A stretch of DNA of 64,000 nucleotides from Metapseudomonas resinovorans DSM 21078 (GTDB taxonomy: Bacteria; Pseudomonadota; Gammaproteobacteria; Pseudomonadales; Pseudomonadaceae), in NCBI RefSeq assembly GCF_000423545.1, contig NZ_AUIE01000007.1:124001-188000 (forward strand), in the 5' to 3' direction. Each line of letters starts with the position of its first letter. The first letter of the stretch is position 1. Position numbers and translations under genes: made by a program. Of the stretch, positions 1-11,410 are shown one piece after another. Under the pieces are notes generated by a model. The model worked only from the letters and a program-made list of their open reading frames with translations, was not told the DNA's origin and ran no database searches.

Positions 1-729
1 GTTGCGGGTATCAACCTGCAGGAATTCCTGTTGCGGATGCTTGCGACCGCCTTGCGGCGGTACCGAGGCAACGGTGCCTTCGATCAGCTTCAGCAGGGCC
101 TGCTGCACACCCTCGCCCGATACGTCGCGGGTGATGGACGGGTTATCCGACTTGCGGGAAATCTTGTCGATCTCGTCGATATAGACGATGCCCATCTGGG
201 CCTTCTCTACATCGTAATCGCACTTCTGCAGCAGCTTCTGGATGATGTTCTCAACGTCTTCGCCAACGTAACCCGCCTCGGTGAGGGTAGTGGCATCAGC
301 GATGGTGAAGGGTACGTTAAGCAGGCGAGCCAAGGTTTCAGCCAGCAACGTCTTGCCCGAACCGGTGGGCCCGATCAGCAGGATGTTGCTCTTGCCCAGC
401 TCGACGTCATCTTTCTTGTCGCGCTGGTTCAGACGCTTGTAGTGGTTGTACACCGCTACCGCGAGAACCTTCTTCGCGCGCTCCTGACCAATCACGTATT
501 GGTCGAGGATGGTGCGAATTTCCTTGGGCGCGGGCAGTTTGTGCGCACTGCTCTCGGCCTGGGCTTCCTGCACCTCCTCACGGATGATGTCGTTGCACAG
601 GTCGACGCACTCGTCGCAGATAAATACGGAGGGACCGGCAATCAGTTTGCGTACTTCGTGCTGGCTTTTGCCGCAGAAAGAGCAATAAAGCAGTTTGCCG
701 TTGTCCTCGCCGTTGCGGGTGTCAGTCAT
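1..729 (-). CDS. clpX: ClpX, ATP-binding subunit of ClpXP protease (C-terminus cut by window edge)
   Basis: AAA+ unfoldase that recognises tagged or native substrates and threads them into ClpP in the cytoplasm. The first 243 residues are present; the family is about 425 residues, so the C-terminal half lies outside the window. Visible are the N-terminal zinc-binding domain (C16-x2-C19 and C38-x2-C41), Walker A GPTGSGKT at 120-127, and a Walker B segment with YIDEID near 185. The ATG at 727-729 begins [10 protein letters not shown], as in other Pseudomonas ClpX. It lies downstream of clpP on the same strand, with 109 bases between them that include a GC-rich hairpin. The clpP-clpX order is standard and implies partial co-transcription. 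Confidence 0.97.
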   Translation of the reverse strand, partial: MTDTRNGEDNGKLLYCSFCGKSQHEVRKLIAGPSVFICDECVDLCNDIIREEVQEAQAESSAHKLPAPKEIRTILDQYVIGQERAKKVLAVAVYNHYKRLNQRDKKDDVELGKSNILLIGPTGSGKTLLAETLARLLNVPFTIADATTLTEAGYVGEDVENIIQKLLQKCDYDVEKAQMGIVYIDEIDKISRKSDNPSITRDVSGEGVQQALLKLIEGTVASVPPQGGRKHPQQEFLQVDTRN

Positions 730-800
730 TCGATCGATCCAATCGGGTAGGCTTGAAACACAAGATGAAGGCAAATGCGGGCATTTTCAACCCCGCGAAA

Positions 801-821
801 CGGCCGGATATTCTCCGGCCG
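801..821 (-). terminator. GC-rich hairpin between clpP and clpX
   Basis: Perfect 8-bp stem CGGCCGGA/TCCGGCCG with a 5-base loop between the clpP stop and the clpX start. The minus-strand sequence after it (TTTCGCGGGG) has only three T's. It is therefore at best a weak or partial terminator that could lower clpX relative to clpP. The function is inferred. Confidence 0.4.
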
Positions 822-838
822 CAGTCTTGCGGAAGGGC

Positions 839-1480
839 TTAGCCCACGAGCTGGCGCTTACTGAGCACCTGATCGATCAGGCCGTATTTGACTGCCTCAT
901 CACCACTCATGAAATTGTCGCGGTCGGTGTCGCGTGCGATCACGTCGATCGGCTGACCTGTGTGGTCCGCCAGGATCTTGTTCAGGCGCTCGCGAATGGT
1001 GAGTATCTCACGGGCATGAATCTCAATGTCCGAGGCCTGCCCCTGGAAACCGCCCAGCGGCTGGTGAATCATCATACGCGAATGCGGCAGGCAGAAACGC
1101 TTGCCCGCAGCTCCACCAGCCAGTAGTAGCGCTCCCATACTGCACGCCTGACCAATGCACAGGGTCGAAACGTCGGGCTTGATGAACTGCATGGTGTCGT
1201 AGATCGACATACCGGCAGTCACTGAGCCACCTGGGGAGTTAATGTAGAGTTGGATGTCCTTGTCGGGGTTCTCGGCCTCGAGGAAAAGCAGCTGCGCCAC
1301 CACCAGATTGGCCATGTAGTCTTCTACGGGGCCCACCAGGAAGATCACGCGCTCCTTCAACAGGCGCGAATAAATGTCATAAGCACGTTCGCCACGGGCG
1401 GACTGCTCAATCACCATCGGCACCAGACCGCCAGCGGCTTGGATGTCAGGCATTTGCTGCACGAAAGAATTGCGGGACAT
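839..1480 (-). CDS. clpP: ClpP, ATP-dependent Clp protease proteolytic subunit
   Basis: Serine protease forming the tetradecameric barrel that degrades proteins delivered by ClpX or ClpA. The protein is 213 residues, normal for the family. The catalytic triad reads as Ser114 (in GQACSMGA), His139 (MIHQPLGG) and Asp188, which align with E. coli Ser111, His136 and Asp185. The N-terminal ~17 residues should be removed as a propeptide by analogy. It sits between tig and clpX on the minus strand, the conserved tig-clpP-clpX order, and 96 bases separate it from tig. Confidence 0.98.
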   Translation of the reverse strand: MSRNSFVQQMPDIQAAGGLVPMVIEQSARGERAYDIYSRLLKERVIFLVGPVEDYMANLVVAQLLFLEAENPDKDIQLYINSPGGSVTAGMSIYDTMQFIKPDVSTLCIGQACSMGALLLAGGAAGKRFCLPHSRMMIHQPLGGFQGQASDIEIHAREILTIRERLNKILADHTGQPIDVIARDTDRDNFMSGDEAVKYGLIDQVLSKRQLVG

Positions 1481-1524
1481 GTCCTGCGATCACTCCCTAA
1501 TTAGATAGTCATGTCTCAAAGACG

Positions 1525-1552
1525 CATAAGCCAGCTCGGAGGCTGGCTTATG
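1525..1552 (-). terminator. Hairpin after tig
   Basis: Perfect 11-bp inverted repeat CATAAGCCAGC/GCTGGCTTATG with a 6-base loop just downstream of tig on the minus strand. The following minus-strand bases (CGTCTTTGAG) contain only a short T run, so termination is likely incomplete. This would allow some read-through into clpP. Confidence 0.5.
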
Positions 1553-1576
1553 GTGTGTTCGAAGGAGGCGGAACGA

Positions 1577-2887
1577 TCAGTCGGCTTTCGGAGCTTCTGC
1601 CGGCTTGACTGCCTCTTCGTAGGAAACCGACGTGTCGGTTACTTTGGCCTTCTGCAGGACAGTATCTACAACTTGTTCTTCCAGCACAACCGAACGGACT
1701 TCGTTCAGTTGCTGGTCGTTCTTGTAGTACCAGGCCACGACTTGCTCCGGCTCCTGATAGGCGGAGGCCATCTCTTCGATCAGCTCGCGCACGCGAGCTT
1801 CGTCGGGCTTCAGCTCGAACTGCTTGACCACTTCGGCCACGATCAGACCCAGGACCACGCGGCGCTTGGCTTGCTCTTCGAACAGCTCAGCCGGCAGTTG
1901 CTCGGGGTTGATGTTGCCACCGAACTGCTGAACAGCCTGGACGCGCAGACGGTTCACTTCGTTGCCGATCAGAGCCTTCGGCACCTCAACCGGGTTGGCA
2001 GCCAACAGACCATCCATCACCTGGTTCTTCACCTTGGACTTGGTGGCCTGACGCAGCTCACGCTCCATGTTCTTGCGAACTTCGGCGCGGAAGCCTTCCA
2101 GACCACCTTCCTTGATGCCGAACAGAGAGAAGAACTCATCGTTCAACTCAGGCAGCTGGGGAGCGGAAACACTGTTCACGGTCACGGTGAACTCTGCAGC
2201 CTTACCAGCCAGGTCCAGGTTCTGGTAGTCAGCCGGGAAGGTCGGATTGATCACACGCTCTTCACCGGCCTTGACGCCAACCAGAGCCTCTTCGAAGCCC
2301 GGAATCATGCGACCGGAACCCAGCACCAGCAGGGTGCCTTTGGCGGAGCCGCCAGCAAAGACCTCACCGTCGACCTTACCGACGAAATCGATGTTCAGCT
2401 GATCACCGTTCTCGGCGGCGCGCTCAACAGCTTCGAAACGGGTGTTCTGCTTGCGCAGGATGTCCAGCATGTTGTCGACATCAGCGTCGCCAACCTCAGC
2501 CTGCAGGCGTTCGATGGCGATCTCTTCGAAACCGGCAACCTTGAATTCGGGGAACACTTCGAAAGTGGCGATGAATTCAAGATCCTTACCCTTCTCGAAC
2601 ACTTTAGGCTCGACAGACGGGGCACCGGCCGGATTCAGCTTCTGCTCGACAACAGCCTCATAGAAGGAAGACTGGATCAGGTCACCCAGGACTTCCTGAC
2701 GAGCGGAGTCCTCGAAGCGCTGACGAATAACGCTCATCGGCACTTTGCCCGGACGGAAACCGGCAACCTTGGCGCGGCGGGCAGTCTGCTGCAGGCGCTT
2801 GGTCACTTCGTTCTCGACGCGCTCGGCCGGCACGCCGATGGTCATGCGGCGCTCAAGAGCGGAGGTGCTTTCTACAGAAACTTGCAT
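1577..2887 (-). CDS. tig: Trigger factor, ribosome-associated chaperone and prolyl isomerase
   Basis: Binds ribosomal protein L23 at the exit tunnel and shields nascent chains. The 436-residue protein starts at the ATG at 2885-2887 ([14 protein letters not shown]). An upstream in-frame start would add eight residues unlike the family. The ribosome-binding signature GFRPGKVP is seen near residues 43-50. A central FKBP-type domain (about 150-240, with [14 protein letters not shown]) and a C-terminal chaperone domain follow. Tig, clpP and clpX lie in the same order as in most proteobacteria. Upstream lies a tRNA cluster whose terminator separates the two units. Confidence 0.97.
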   Translation of the reverse strand: MQVSVESTSALERRMTIGVPAERVENEVTKRLQQTARRAKVAGFRPGKVPMSVIRQRFEDSARQEVLGDLIQSSFYEAVVEQKLNPAGAPSVEPKVFEKGKDLEFIATFEVFPEFKVAGFEEIAIERLQAEVGDADVDNMLDILRKQNTRFEAVERAAENGDQLNIDFVGKVDGEVFAGGSAKGTLLVLGSGRMIPGFEEALVGVKAGEERVINPTFPADYQNLDLAGKAAEFTVTVNSVSAPQLPELNDEFFSLFGIKEGGLEGFRAEVRKNMERELRQATKSKVKNQVMDGLLAANPVEVPKALIGNEVNRLRVQAVQQFGGNINPEQLPAELFEEQAKRRVVLGLIVAEVVKQFELKPDEARVRELIEEMASAYQEPEQVVAWYYKNDQQLNEVRSVVLEEQVVDTVLQKAKVTDTSVSYEEAVKPAEAPKAD

Positions 2888-3089
2888 GGATAATCCTCGT
2901 TGCACAGACATAAGCCGGCCGTTCCGGCCCCAGAATCAAGGGCATGCATTCTAGTGGGTCGATTTACAGAAGTCACCCGCCAGAAACAGCCGGCAAGTTG
3001 AAGAGAGAGAAGAAAGGGAATTCGCGATGCCTCGGGAAGGCGGGCAGCGCCCCGATTCCGCACCGCGCCGGAGTCGCCTCGATCCGGAA

Positions 3090-3124
3090 ATGAAAACGCC
3101 AGGCAATGAGCCTGGCGTTTTCAT
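3090..3124 (-). terminator. Terminator of the tRNA operon
   Basis: Perfect 15-bp inverted repeat (ATGAAAACGCCAGGC / GCCTGGCGTTTTCAT) with loop AATGA, immediately 3' of the last tRNA-His on the minus strand. The symmetric A/T arms give a T run in either direction. A shortened copy of the same stem follows the other tRNA-His at 3430-3450. Confidence 0.85.
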
Positions 3125-3129
3125 GAATA

Positions 3130-3206
3130 TGGGGTGGACGATGGGAATCGAACCCACGACACCAGGAGCCACAATCCTGTGCTCTACCAACTGAGCTACG
3201 CCCACC
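3130..3206 (-). tRNA. tRNA-His (GTG), copy 1
   Basis: A 77-base cloverleaf including the extra G-1 opposite C73, diagnostic of tRNA-His, and an encoded 3' CCA. The acceptor GTGGGCG pairs with CGTCCAC, and the anticodon loop contains GTG. The gene sequence is identical to the copy at 3463-3539. It is the last gene of the Arg-His-Leu-His cluster read on the minus strand. Confidence 0.97.
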
Positions 3207-3321
3207 ATATTGCACATTTACTGATTTTCATCAGCAACGGTAGCCAATGGGGCCACCGACTTACAACGAGAATCGCCAAGAACCTGCGGAACACCCACCA
3301 TTCAACACGATTCGAACATCA

Positions 3322-3406
3322 TGGTGCGGACGGAGAGACTCGAACTCTCACGCCTTGCGGCGCTGGAACCTAAATCCAGTGTGTCTACCAATTCCACCAC
3401 GTCCGC
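3322..3406 (-). tRNA. tRNA-Leu (TAG)
   Basis: An 85-base class II tRNA with long variable arm and encoded CCA. The acceptor GCGGACG pairs with CGTCCGC. The anticodon stem CTGGA/TCCAG encloses TTTAGGT, so the anticodon is TAG (reads CUA/CUN leucine codons). It lies between the two tRNA-His copies. Confidence 0.96.
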
Positions 3407-3429
3407 AGAGACAACACTTGAAACGAAAA

Positions 3430-3450
3430 CGCCAGGCATGTTGCCTGGCG
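3430..3450 (-). repeat. Second copy of the post-tRNA-His stem-loop
   Basis: CGCCAGGC/GCCTGGCG with a 5-base loop, directly 3' of tRNA-His copy 2. It shares the stem core and left flank GAAAACGCCAGGC with the terminator at 3090-3124, but the T-rich side is replaced (CTCTCCGG). It is thus a decayed or inactivated terminator copy, consistent with duplication of a tRNA-His plus terminator unit. It may act as a processing site. Confidence 0.6.
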
Positions 3451-3462
3451 CTCTCCGGAATA

Positions 3463-3539
3463 TGGGGTGGACGATGGGAATCGAACCCACGACACCAGGA
3501 GCCACAATCCTGTGCTCTACCAACTGAGCTACGCCCACC
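3463..3539 (-). tRNA. tRNA-His (GTG), copy 2
   Basis: 77 bases including G-1 and CCA, identical to the copy at 3130-3206. It lies between tRNA-Arg and tRNA-Leu. The flanks (ATATGG at the 3' side, CCACCATATT at the 5' side) also match copy 1, so the duplicated unit is larger than the gene. Confidence 0.97.
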
Positions 3540-3572
3540 ATATTACGCATTGCTTGAGCCAAATGTGCCAAA

Positions 3573-3649
3573 TGGCACGCCCGGCAGGACTCGAACCTGC
3601 GACCATCCGCTTAGAAGGCGGATGCTCTATCCAGCTGAGCTACGGGCGC
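3573..3649 (-). tRNA. tRNA-Arg (TCT)
   Basis: A 77-base cloverleaf with encoded CCA. The acceptor GCGCCCG pairs with CGGGCGT through a terminal G-T pair. The anticodon loop CTTCTAA gives TCT (AGA/AGG arginine codons). It is the first gene of the minus-strand tRNA operon. Confidence 0.96.
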
Positions 3650-3665
3650 TTATATCTGCGAGCAG

Positions 3666-3671
3666 ACTATA
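3666..3671 (-). promoter_or_regulatory. Possible -10 element of the tRNA operon
   Basis: On the minus strand TATAGT lies 16 bases before the tRNA-Arg 5' end, a good match to TATAAT. No convincing -35 hexamer was seen. The rest of 3672-3912 has no gene that I can support. It holds the upstream regions of this operon and of folD. Confidence 0.3.
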
Positions 3672-3912
3672 AAGCTTCGGCCTAGACCGAATCACTTGGA
3701 TTCGTCTTTGCCGTCTTACCCAGCGACAGGCTGTGCTCGACAAGCGGGGCGCATCTTATAGCCAGCCCCACCCATCGTCAACAGGAAAATTTAAAAAAAT
3801 CAGAAAGATATAAGCGTCAGGACAAAATGCAGACCGCCCGCCTTTGCCCGCCCGCCCCTCCATGCGAGAATACGCGCCCTTTTTAGCCCTTCCCGATGGT
3901 TAATCTAGCGTC

Positions 3913-4767
3913 ATGACCGCACAACTGATCGACGGCAAAACGATCGCCGCCCGCCTCCGCCAGCAGATAGCCCTACGTGTCGCCGAGCGTCGCCAGCAAG
4001 GACTTCGCGTCCCCGGCCTCGCCGTGATCCTGGTCGGCAGCGATCCCGCCTCCCAGGTCTATGTCGCCCACAAACGCAAGGATTGCGAGGAAGTCGGCTT
4101 TCTGTCGCAGGCCCATGACTTGCCCGCCAGCACCAGCCAGACTGAGCTGCTGGCCCTGATCGACCGCCTCAATGAAGACCCGGCGATCGACGGCATACTG
4201 GTTCAACTACCACTGCCTGAACACCTGGACGCCTCGCAGCTGCTGGAGCGCATCCACCCCGACAAGGACGTGGACGGCTTCCATCCTTATAACGTCGGCC
4301 GCCTGGCCCAACGCATCCCCCTGCTCCGCCCCTGCACTCCCAAGGGCATCATGACTCTCCTGGAAAGCACCGGCGCCGACCTCTATGGCATGAACGCCGT
4401 TGTTGTGGGCGCCTCCAACATCGTCGGCCGCCCCATGGCCCTCGAGCTTCTGCTCGCCGGCTGCACCGTAACGGTTACACACCGATTCACCAAGGATCTG
4501 GCCGGCCACGTAGCCAACGCAGACCTGGTGGTAGTGGCCGCCGGCAAGCCAGGCCTGGTGAAGGGAGAGTGGATCAAGCCCGGCGCGATCGTCATCGATG
4601 TCGGCATCAATCGCCAGGACGACGGCAAGCTGGTGGGGGACGTGGAATATGACGTGGCCGAGCAGCGCGCCAGCTGGATCACCCCGGTCCCAGGCGGCGT
4701 CGGCCCCATGACTCGCGCCTGCCTGCTGGAAAACACCCTTTACGCCGCCGAAACGCTCCACGCGTAA
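3913..4767 (+). CDS. folD: FolD, methylenetetrahydrofolate dehydrogenase / methenyl-THF cyclohydrolase
   Basis: Bifunctional cytoplasmic enzyme that interconverts 5,10-methylene-THF and 10-formyl-THF, supplying one-carbon units for purines and formyl-Met-tRNA. The 284-residue length is typical. Key residues visible are Tyr50 and Lys56 in the YVAHKRKDC segment (catalytic Lys equivalent to E. coli Lys54). The NADP-binding region carries [11 protein letters not shown], and the C-terminal signature PGGVGPMT lies near residue 262. It is a single gene convergent with cysS and shares a bidirectional terminator with it. Confidence 0.97.
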   Translation: MTAQLIDGKTIAARLRQQIALRVAERRQQGLRVPGLAVILVGSDPASQVYVAHKRKDCEEVGFLSQAHDLPASTSQTELLALIDRLNEDPAIDGILVQLPLPEHLDASQLLERIHPDKDVDGFHPYNVGRLAQRIPLLRPCTPKGIMTLLESTGADLYGMNAVVVGASNIVGRPMALELLLAGCTVTVTHRFTKDLAGHVANADLVVVAAGKPGLVKGEWIKPGAIVIDVGINRQDDGKLVGDVEYDVAEQRASWITPVPGGVGPMTRACLLENTLYAAETLHA

Positions 4768-4782
4768 GGCACCAGCCAATAG

Positions 4783-4807
4783 AAAAGGCCGCATCAAGCG
4801 GCCTTTT
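4783..4807. terminator. Bidirectional terminator between folD and cysS
   Basis: AAAAGGCCGC, 5-base loop, GCGGCCTTTT. The 10-bp stem has A/T runs on both sides and lies between two convergent genes, so it can serve both. Confidence 0.88.
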
Positions 4808-4834
4808 CCATTGGGCGAATCCGATTAAGTCGAC

Positions 4835-6219
4835 TCAGTCAGCGAGACGCCAAGTGGTACCACCCTTCCCATCTTCCAGCACTACGCCCATGGCGCTCAG
4901 CAGGTCGCGGATACGGTCGGATTCGGCCCAGTTCTTCTCTGCGCGCGCCTGCAGGCGCGCCTGAATCAGCCTCTCGACCTCAGCAGCGTCCACCTTGCCT
5001 TCGGCACCGGCGCGCAGGAAGTCATCCGGTTCCAGCTGCAGAACACCGAGCAATCCGCCCAGCGTCTTGAGCTGCGCCGCCAGGGCAGCAGCAGCCGGCA
5101 GATCGCCGTCACGCAGACGATTCACCTCACGCACCATCTCGAAGAGCACTGCACAGGCCTCAGGACTGTTGAAGTCATCGTCCATGGCCGCAGCAAATCG
5201 CTCGACGAAAGCCTCGCCACCTGCCGGCGCCGCATCGGGCAGACCACGTAGCGCATGGTAGAAACGCTCAAGGGCGCCCTTGGCTTCCTTGAGGCTCTCT
5301 TCGGAGTAGTTGATCGGGCTACGGTAGTGGCTGGACACCAACAGGTAGCGCACCACCTCGGGATGGTACTTTTCCAGCACCTCGCGAATGGTGAAGAAAT
5401 TGCCCAGGGACTTGGACATCTTCTCGCCATCTACCCGCACAGCCCCCGCATGCATCCAGGCATTAGCATAGAGCTTGCCGGTGGCCGCCTCACTCTGGGC
5501 AATCTCGTTCTCGTGGTGCGGGAACACCAGGTCCGGACCACCGCCGTGGATGTCAAAAGTTTCGCCCAGGCAGCAGGTGGACATAACCGAGCACTCAATA
5601 TGCCAACCCGGGCGACCTGGGCCCCATGGGGATTCCCAACTTGGCTCACCGGGCTTGGCGCCTTTCCAGAGCACGAAGTCCAGCGGGTCTTCCTTGGCTT
5701 CACCCACTTCGATACGGGCACCAATGCGCAGATCTTCAATCTTCTTGCGCGAAAGTTTTCCGTAACCGACGAACTTACCGACTCGGTAGTAGACATCACC
5801 ATTGCCCGGGGCATAGGCGAAGCCCTTGTCGATCAGCGCCCGGATCATCTCGTGCATGCCGGCGATATGGCCGGTGGCTCGCGGCTCCATGTCCGGACGC
5901 AGCACCGACAGACGCGCCTCATCCTCATGCATCGCGGCGATCATTCGCTCCACCAGCGCCTCGAATGGCTCGCCATTCTCATTGGCGCGACGAATGATCT
6001 TGTCGTCGATGTCGGTGATGTTGCGCACGTAGGTAAGGTCGTAACCGCGATGACGCAGCCAGCGCGCCACCACGTCGAAAGCCACCATCACGCGAGCGTG
6101 GCCGATATGGCAGAAGTCATAGACCGTCATGCCGCAGACATACATGCGAACCTGATTGCCGACCAGCGGCTTCAACGGTTCCTTGATCTTGCTCAGAGTG
6201 TTGTAGATCGACAGCGTCA

Positions 6220-6223
<4 letters not shown>
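4835..6223 (-). CDS. cysS: Cysteinyl-tRNA synthetase
   Basis: Class I synthetase charging tRNA-Cys. At 462 residues it has the normal length. Zinc ligands match E. coli with a shift of two: Cys30, Cys211, His236 and Glu240. HIGH occupies 39-42 as HIGH, and KMSKS 268-272. The start is one of two adjacent ATG codons: the first (6221-6223) overlaps the glnS stop as ATGA, the second is three bases later. Tight coupling to glnS implies one mRNA. Confidence 0.96.
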
Positions 6224-7887
<1,664 letters not shown>

Positions 7888-8009
7888 GGGGTCCTTACAT
7901 CTAGCTGGTGCGCGGCTCAGGGTAGGCCGGCCAAATCAAAGCGCTTATCATAGCCGAAGCTGTCAATCCCCTGACAGGCCTTGGATTTCTCGATAGAGCG
8001 AATAGCCAA

Positions 8010-8504
8010 ATGATCAAGCTGCATACCAACCACGGCGTCATCACCCTGCAACTCTTTGAAGACAAAGCCCCGGATACCGTGGCCAACTTCAAGGAGTACG
8101 TGAAGGCCGGCCATTACGACGGCACCATCTTCCACCGCGTGATCGGCAACTTCATGATCCAGGGCGGTGGCTTCGAGCCGGGCATGAAGCAGAAGTCCAC
8201 CCGTGCCCCGATCAAGAACGAGGCCAACAACGGCCTGTCCAACAAGGTCGGCACCGTCGCCATGGCCCGCACCATGGAGCCGCACTCGGCCTCCGCGCAG
8301 TTCTTCATCAACGTCGCCGACAACACCTTCCTGAACCACAGCGCGCCGACCGTTCAGGGTTGGGGATATGCCGTGTTCGGCGAAGTAGCCGAAGGCATGG
8401 ACGTGGTGAACAAGATCAAAGCCGTGGCCACCACCATGAAGTCCGGCCACCAGGACGTTCCGGTTGATGACGTGATCATCGAGAAGGCCGAGATCGTCGA
8501 GTGA
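8010..8504 (+). CDS. ppiB: Peptidyl-prolyl cis-trans isomerase B (cytoplasmic cyclophilin)
   Basis: Catalyses proline isomerisation in the cytoplasm. The protein is 164 residues, without signal peptide, and the whole chain is one cyclophilin domain. [26 protein letters not shown] and FGEV are the recognisable active-site segments. The lpxH GTG start overlaps its stop (GTGA at 8501-8504), so the two are translationally coupled. Confidence 0.96.
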   Translation: MIKLHTNHGVITLQLFEDKAPDTVANFKEYVKAGHYDGTIFHRVIGNFMIQGGGFEPGMKQKSTRAPIKNEANNGLSNKVGTVAMARTMEPHSASAQFFINVADNTFLNHSAPTVQGWGYAVFGEVAEGMDVVNKIKAVATTMKSGHQDVPVDDVIIEKAEIVE

Positions 8505-9223
8505 TATTGCTGATCTCCGATCTGCATCTTGAAGAGGAACGCCCGGACATCACCCGGGCGTTTCTTTCTTTCCTGCAGACCCGCGCCCCGCGCGCTGAAG
8601 CCCTATACATACTCGGCGACTTCTTCGAAGCCTGGATCGGGGACGACGCCATGACTCCGTTCCAGCACTCCATCGCCCAGGCACTACGCACGCTGGCCGA
8701 TGGTGGCACGCGCATCTTCCTGATGCATGGCAATCGCGACTTCATGATCGGCAACGGCTTCTGTCGCGAAGCAGGATGCACCTTGCTGCCAGACCCGAGC
8801 CTGGTGCAGATGAACGGCGAGCCGGTGCTGCTGATGCATGGCGACAGCCTGTGCACCCAGGACGAAGCCTACATGCGCTTGCGCCGGTGGCTGCGCAACC
8901 CCGCGACCCTGTTCATCCTGCGCCACCTGCCGCTGGCCACCCGCCACAAGCTCGCACGCAAGCTGCGCAAGGAAAGTCGGATGCAAACCCGCCAGAAAGC
9001 TGCGGAAATCACCGACGTCACCCCTGGAGAAATCCCGCGCATTCTTCGCCAGTACGGCGTCAGGACTCTGATCCACGGCCACACTCACCGCCCGGGTATC
9101 CACGAACTGGACCTTGACGGTCAATCCGCCCGACGCATCGTCCTGGGGGACTGGGACCGACAAGGCTGGGCGCTGCAGGTAGACGAGCAGGGATTCCTGC
9201 AAACCCCATTCAACCTCGTCTGA
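8501..9223 (+). CDS. lpxH: LpxH, UDP-2,3-diacylglucosamine diphosphatase (lipid A synthesis)
   Basis: Mn-dependent calcineurin-like phosphoesterase that makes 2,3-diacylglucosamine 1-phosphate (lipid X) from UDP-diacylglucosamine at the inner face of the membrane. The protein is 240 residues. Metal motifs in order are [26 protein letters not shown] and HGHTHRP. The best start is GTG at 8501 inside the ppiB stop, giving [10 protein letters not shown]. No ATG lies closer to the conserved N-terminus. After it lies an 8-bp hairpin (9229-9250) without a T run. Confidence 0.95.
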   Translation: MILLISDLHLEEERPDITRAFLSFLQTRAPRAEALYILGDFFEAWIGDDAMTPFQHSIAQALRTLADGGTRIFLMHGNRDFMIGNGFCREAGCTLLPDPSLVQMNGEPVLLMHGDSLCTQDEAYMRLRRWLRNPATLFILRHLPLATRHKLARKLRKESRMQTRQKAAEITDVTPGEIPRILRQYGVRTLIHGHTHRPGIHELDLDGQSARRIVLGDWDRQGWALQVDEQGFLQTPFNLV

Positions 9224-9325
9224 CATTTCCTGCGAGATGTTCCTCGCAGGCCGACTCGCCGCCTCTTGACGAGGTGGCTATCGGCCAGCAGCATCGCCGC
9301 TCCGATTCAACGTCAAGGAGCGACC

Positions 9326-10666
9326 ATGCCTCTTACCAAGGCACAACTCATCAAATACGCGGGCGGCCCCGTCGTCCTCGCCACCCTCGCCTTCGCCCTC
9401 TTCAACGGCATCTTCTTTTATAACGAGGCCGGCTTCTCCACTCACGTGCGAACCATCTTCGGCGAGGAAAAGGTAGTCGATGACGTCGGCTACGCCACCA
9501 AGTGGTTCGGCCGCGCGACGGCATGGAAGAAAGCACTGAGCGTGCAGTCGGTGTTGACCGAGGCACTCCAGAAAAGCCGCAATGACGACAGCGATAACGA
9601 TTCCCTCGGCGCCACCATCGAAGCCTTCCCGATCGTCTTCCTCGGCAACGTCGACGCCAAGGTAGAGTCCTCCGCGCGCTTCCGCCTTCCCGGCGGCGAC
9701 CAGTTCCTGAGAATTGCCCAGGAATACCGCAATCCCGAGAATTTCATCGGCACCGCACTGGTACCAGCCATCAAGGAAACCCTGCAAGCCACGGCGTCCT
9801 TGATGAGTGCCGACGACTTTTACGCGGGTGCGCGCAGCGAGTTCGCCGCCGAGTTCGAAAACCAGCTCAACGACGGCCTCTACCTGATCAAACGCAAGGA
9901 AGTCCGCGCCCCACGTGGCGCCATGCCTCACCAGACGGCCATCCTTCAGGCTGGCACCGAGCAAGGTGCCTTCGGCGACAACAGCGCCAGCCAGTTCGTC
10001 ACCGAGAAGGTTACTGATACCAAAGGCATTCCCGTCCGCAAGCAACAGCAGTTCCGCAAGTACGGCGTTGAAGTGGTGGAAGCACGTATCACCAACGTCG
10101 ACCCCAACCCGCAGTACAAGCAACGCATGGTCAAGGTGCAGCAGGCCCTCGCCGAACTCGCCGTGGCCCGGCAGAACCGCCTGAAGGAAGAGGAAGAGAA
10201 ACTGCTGGTTACCGCGCGCGGCGAGAAGGAAGTCGAAGCCCGCCGCCAGGAAACCCTGCGCGACCAGATCGAGCGCACCACCCAGGCGGAAACCGAGAAG
10301 CAACTCGCGATCATCAACGCCGAAAGGGAAAAAGGCCGCGCCGAAATCGAGAAGCAGACTGCCGAACTACTGCGCGACAAGGCCTCCATCACCGCCGACG
10401 CCACCAAGATCACCGCCGACGCTGAAGCCTATGCCCGCGAAGCCGTCATCAAGGCGGACGGTGCACTGCAACCCAAGCTGGATGCACTGATTGCGATCAA
10501 CAAGGTCTGGGCCGAAGCCGCCGCCCAGGCGCCGGTTCCCAGCGTCATGATGGCCGGCGGCCAGGCCTCCGCCAGCAGCCGACAGGACGAGATCGGCCAA
10601 CTGATGGGCGTGCTCGCCACCAAAGCCGCCCGAGACCTCGCCCTGGACATGAAGGTCAAGGATTAG
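9326..10666 (+). CDS. SPFH/Band 7-domain membrane protein, function unknown
   Basis: 446 residues from the ATG at 9326, preceded by AAGGAG six bases upstream. An N-terminal membrane segment (about residues 10-30, GGPVVLATLAFALFNGIFFY) is followed by an SPFH-like domain to about 265. A long charged, Glu/Lys/Ala-rich coiled coil (about 265-390) carries EEEEKLLVTARGEKEVEARR and ADATKITADAEAYAREA. This is the organisation of stomatin/prohibitin/flotillin proteins that oligomerise on the inner membrane and scaffold proteases or microdomains. The identity of the partner is not shown by the neighbours (lpxH upstream, miaE convergent). Confidence 0.75.
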   Translation: MPLTKAQLIKYAGGPVVLATLAFALFNGIFFYNEAGFSTHVRTIFGEEKVVDDVGYATKWFGRATAWKKALSVQSVLTEALQKSRNDDSDNDSLGATIEAFPIVFLGNVDAKVESSARFRLPGGDQFLRIAQEYRNPENFIGTALVPAIKETLQATASLMSADDFYAGARSEFAAEFENQLNDGLYLIKRKEVRAPRGAMPHQTAILQAGTEQGAFGDNSASQFVTEKVTDTKGIPVRKQQQFRKYGVEVVEARITNVDPNPQYKQRMVKVQQALAELAVARQNRLKEEEEKLLVTARGEKEVEARRQETLRDQIERTTQAETEKQLAIINAEREKGRAEIEKQTAELLRDKASITADATKITADAEAYAREAVIKADGALQPKLDALIAINKVWAEAAAQAPVPSVMMAGGQASASSRQDEIGQLMGVLATKAARDLALDMKVKD

Positions 10667-10680
10667 AACCCAACCGAACG

Positions 10681-10705
10681 AAAGCGCCCACCAGGGCGCT
10701 TTTTT
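10681..10705 (+). terminator. Terminator after the SPFH gene
   Basis: AAAGCGCCC, loop ACCA, GGGCGCTTTTTT. It lies 14 bases after the stop codon and just before the convergent miaE end, so it may serve both genes. Confidence 0.88.
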
Positions 10706-10714
10706 GTAGGTCGG

Positions 10715-11317
10715 TCAGGCCGGCACGCCGCTGTGGAAGCGGAACTCCACGTCCGTCGACTCGATCAGCTCCCGCTCCGCCGCCCTCACTTTCTGGATGG
10801 TGCGATCAACGTCCTGAGTCTCGCCGTACTGGTAGGCCAGCTTCAGATAGCCTTGGTAGTGACGGGATTCGCTCTTCAGCAAGCCACCATAGAACTTGCC
10901 CAGCTCCTCATCCAGATGCGGCACCAAGGCTTCGAAACGCTCGCAGGACCGAGCCTCAATGAAAGCGCCCACCACCAACGTATCCGCCAGCTTCTGAGGC
11001 TCATGACTGCGCACCAGCTTGCGTAGTCCAGAGGCGTAGCGCGACGCAGACACGGGTATGAGGTCGATCCTGCGCCGTTTCATAATGCGCAGCACCTGCT
11101 CGTGGTGTACCAGTTCCTCGCGAGCCAGTCGCGACATGAAGTTGATCAGATCCAGATGAGTGGAGTACTTGGCCATCAGCGCCATGGCAGTGGACGCCGC
11201 CTTGAACTCGTTGTTCTTGTGGTCGATCAGCAGGGTTTCCTGATCGGCCAGTGCAGCCGTTACCCAGGCAGCAGGGGTAGGGCAGCCAAGAAATTCATGG
11301 ATCTCAGGCAAGTTCAC
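10715..11317 (-). CDS. miaE: MiaE, tRNA 2-methylthio-N6-isopentenyladenosine hydroxylase
   Basis: Non-haem diiron monooxygenase that hydroxylates ms2i6A37 of tRNAs reading UNN codons. The protein is 200 residues. The carboxylate/histidine ligands expected for the ferritin-like four-helix bundle are visible in NNEFKAAS, EELVHHEQ, FIEARSCERF and SESRHYQGY. It is divergent from the Usp gene. The reaction needs O2, and hydroxylation at this site is regarded as an oxygen signal in enterobacteria. Confidence 0.93.
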   Translation of the reverse strand: MNLPEIHEFLGCPTPAAWVTAALADQETLLIDHKNNEFKAASTAMALMAKYSTHLDLINFMSRLAREELVHHEQVLRIMKRRRIDLIPVSASRYASGLRKLVRSHEPQKLADTLVVGAFIEARSCERFEALVPHLDEELGKFYGGLLKSESRHYQGYLKLAYQYGETQDVDRTIQKVRAAERELIESTDVEFRFHSGVPA

Positions 11318-11410
11318 AGGTAGCTCTCATCATGCTGGGCGCCACGCTGGCCGGGCTCCCGAAGGCGGAGCATTATACGAATGCAGGACGCGACGACCAG
11401 CCCGACACAC

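Noticed and set aside
1511-2893. Plus-strand open frame of 460 codons opposite tig
   Set aside because: Mirror frame of trigger factor in high-GC DNA; Leu/His/Gln-rich translation without start signal or family pattern.
3133-3672. Short reading frames of 60-140 codons over the tRNA cluster
   Set aside because: The DNA is fully explained by four tRNA genes; the frames repeat because the tRNA-His genes are identical.
9229-9250. CCTGCGAG/CTCGCAGG hairpin after lpxH as a terminator
   Set aside because: No T run on the plus strand; it may be a weak stop only, so not listed as a terminator.
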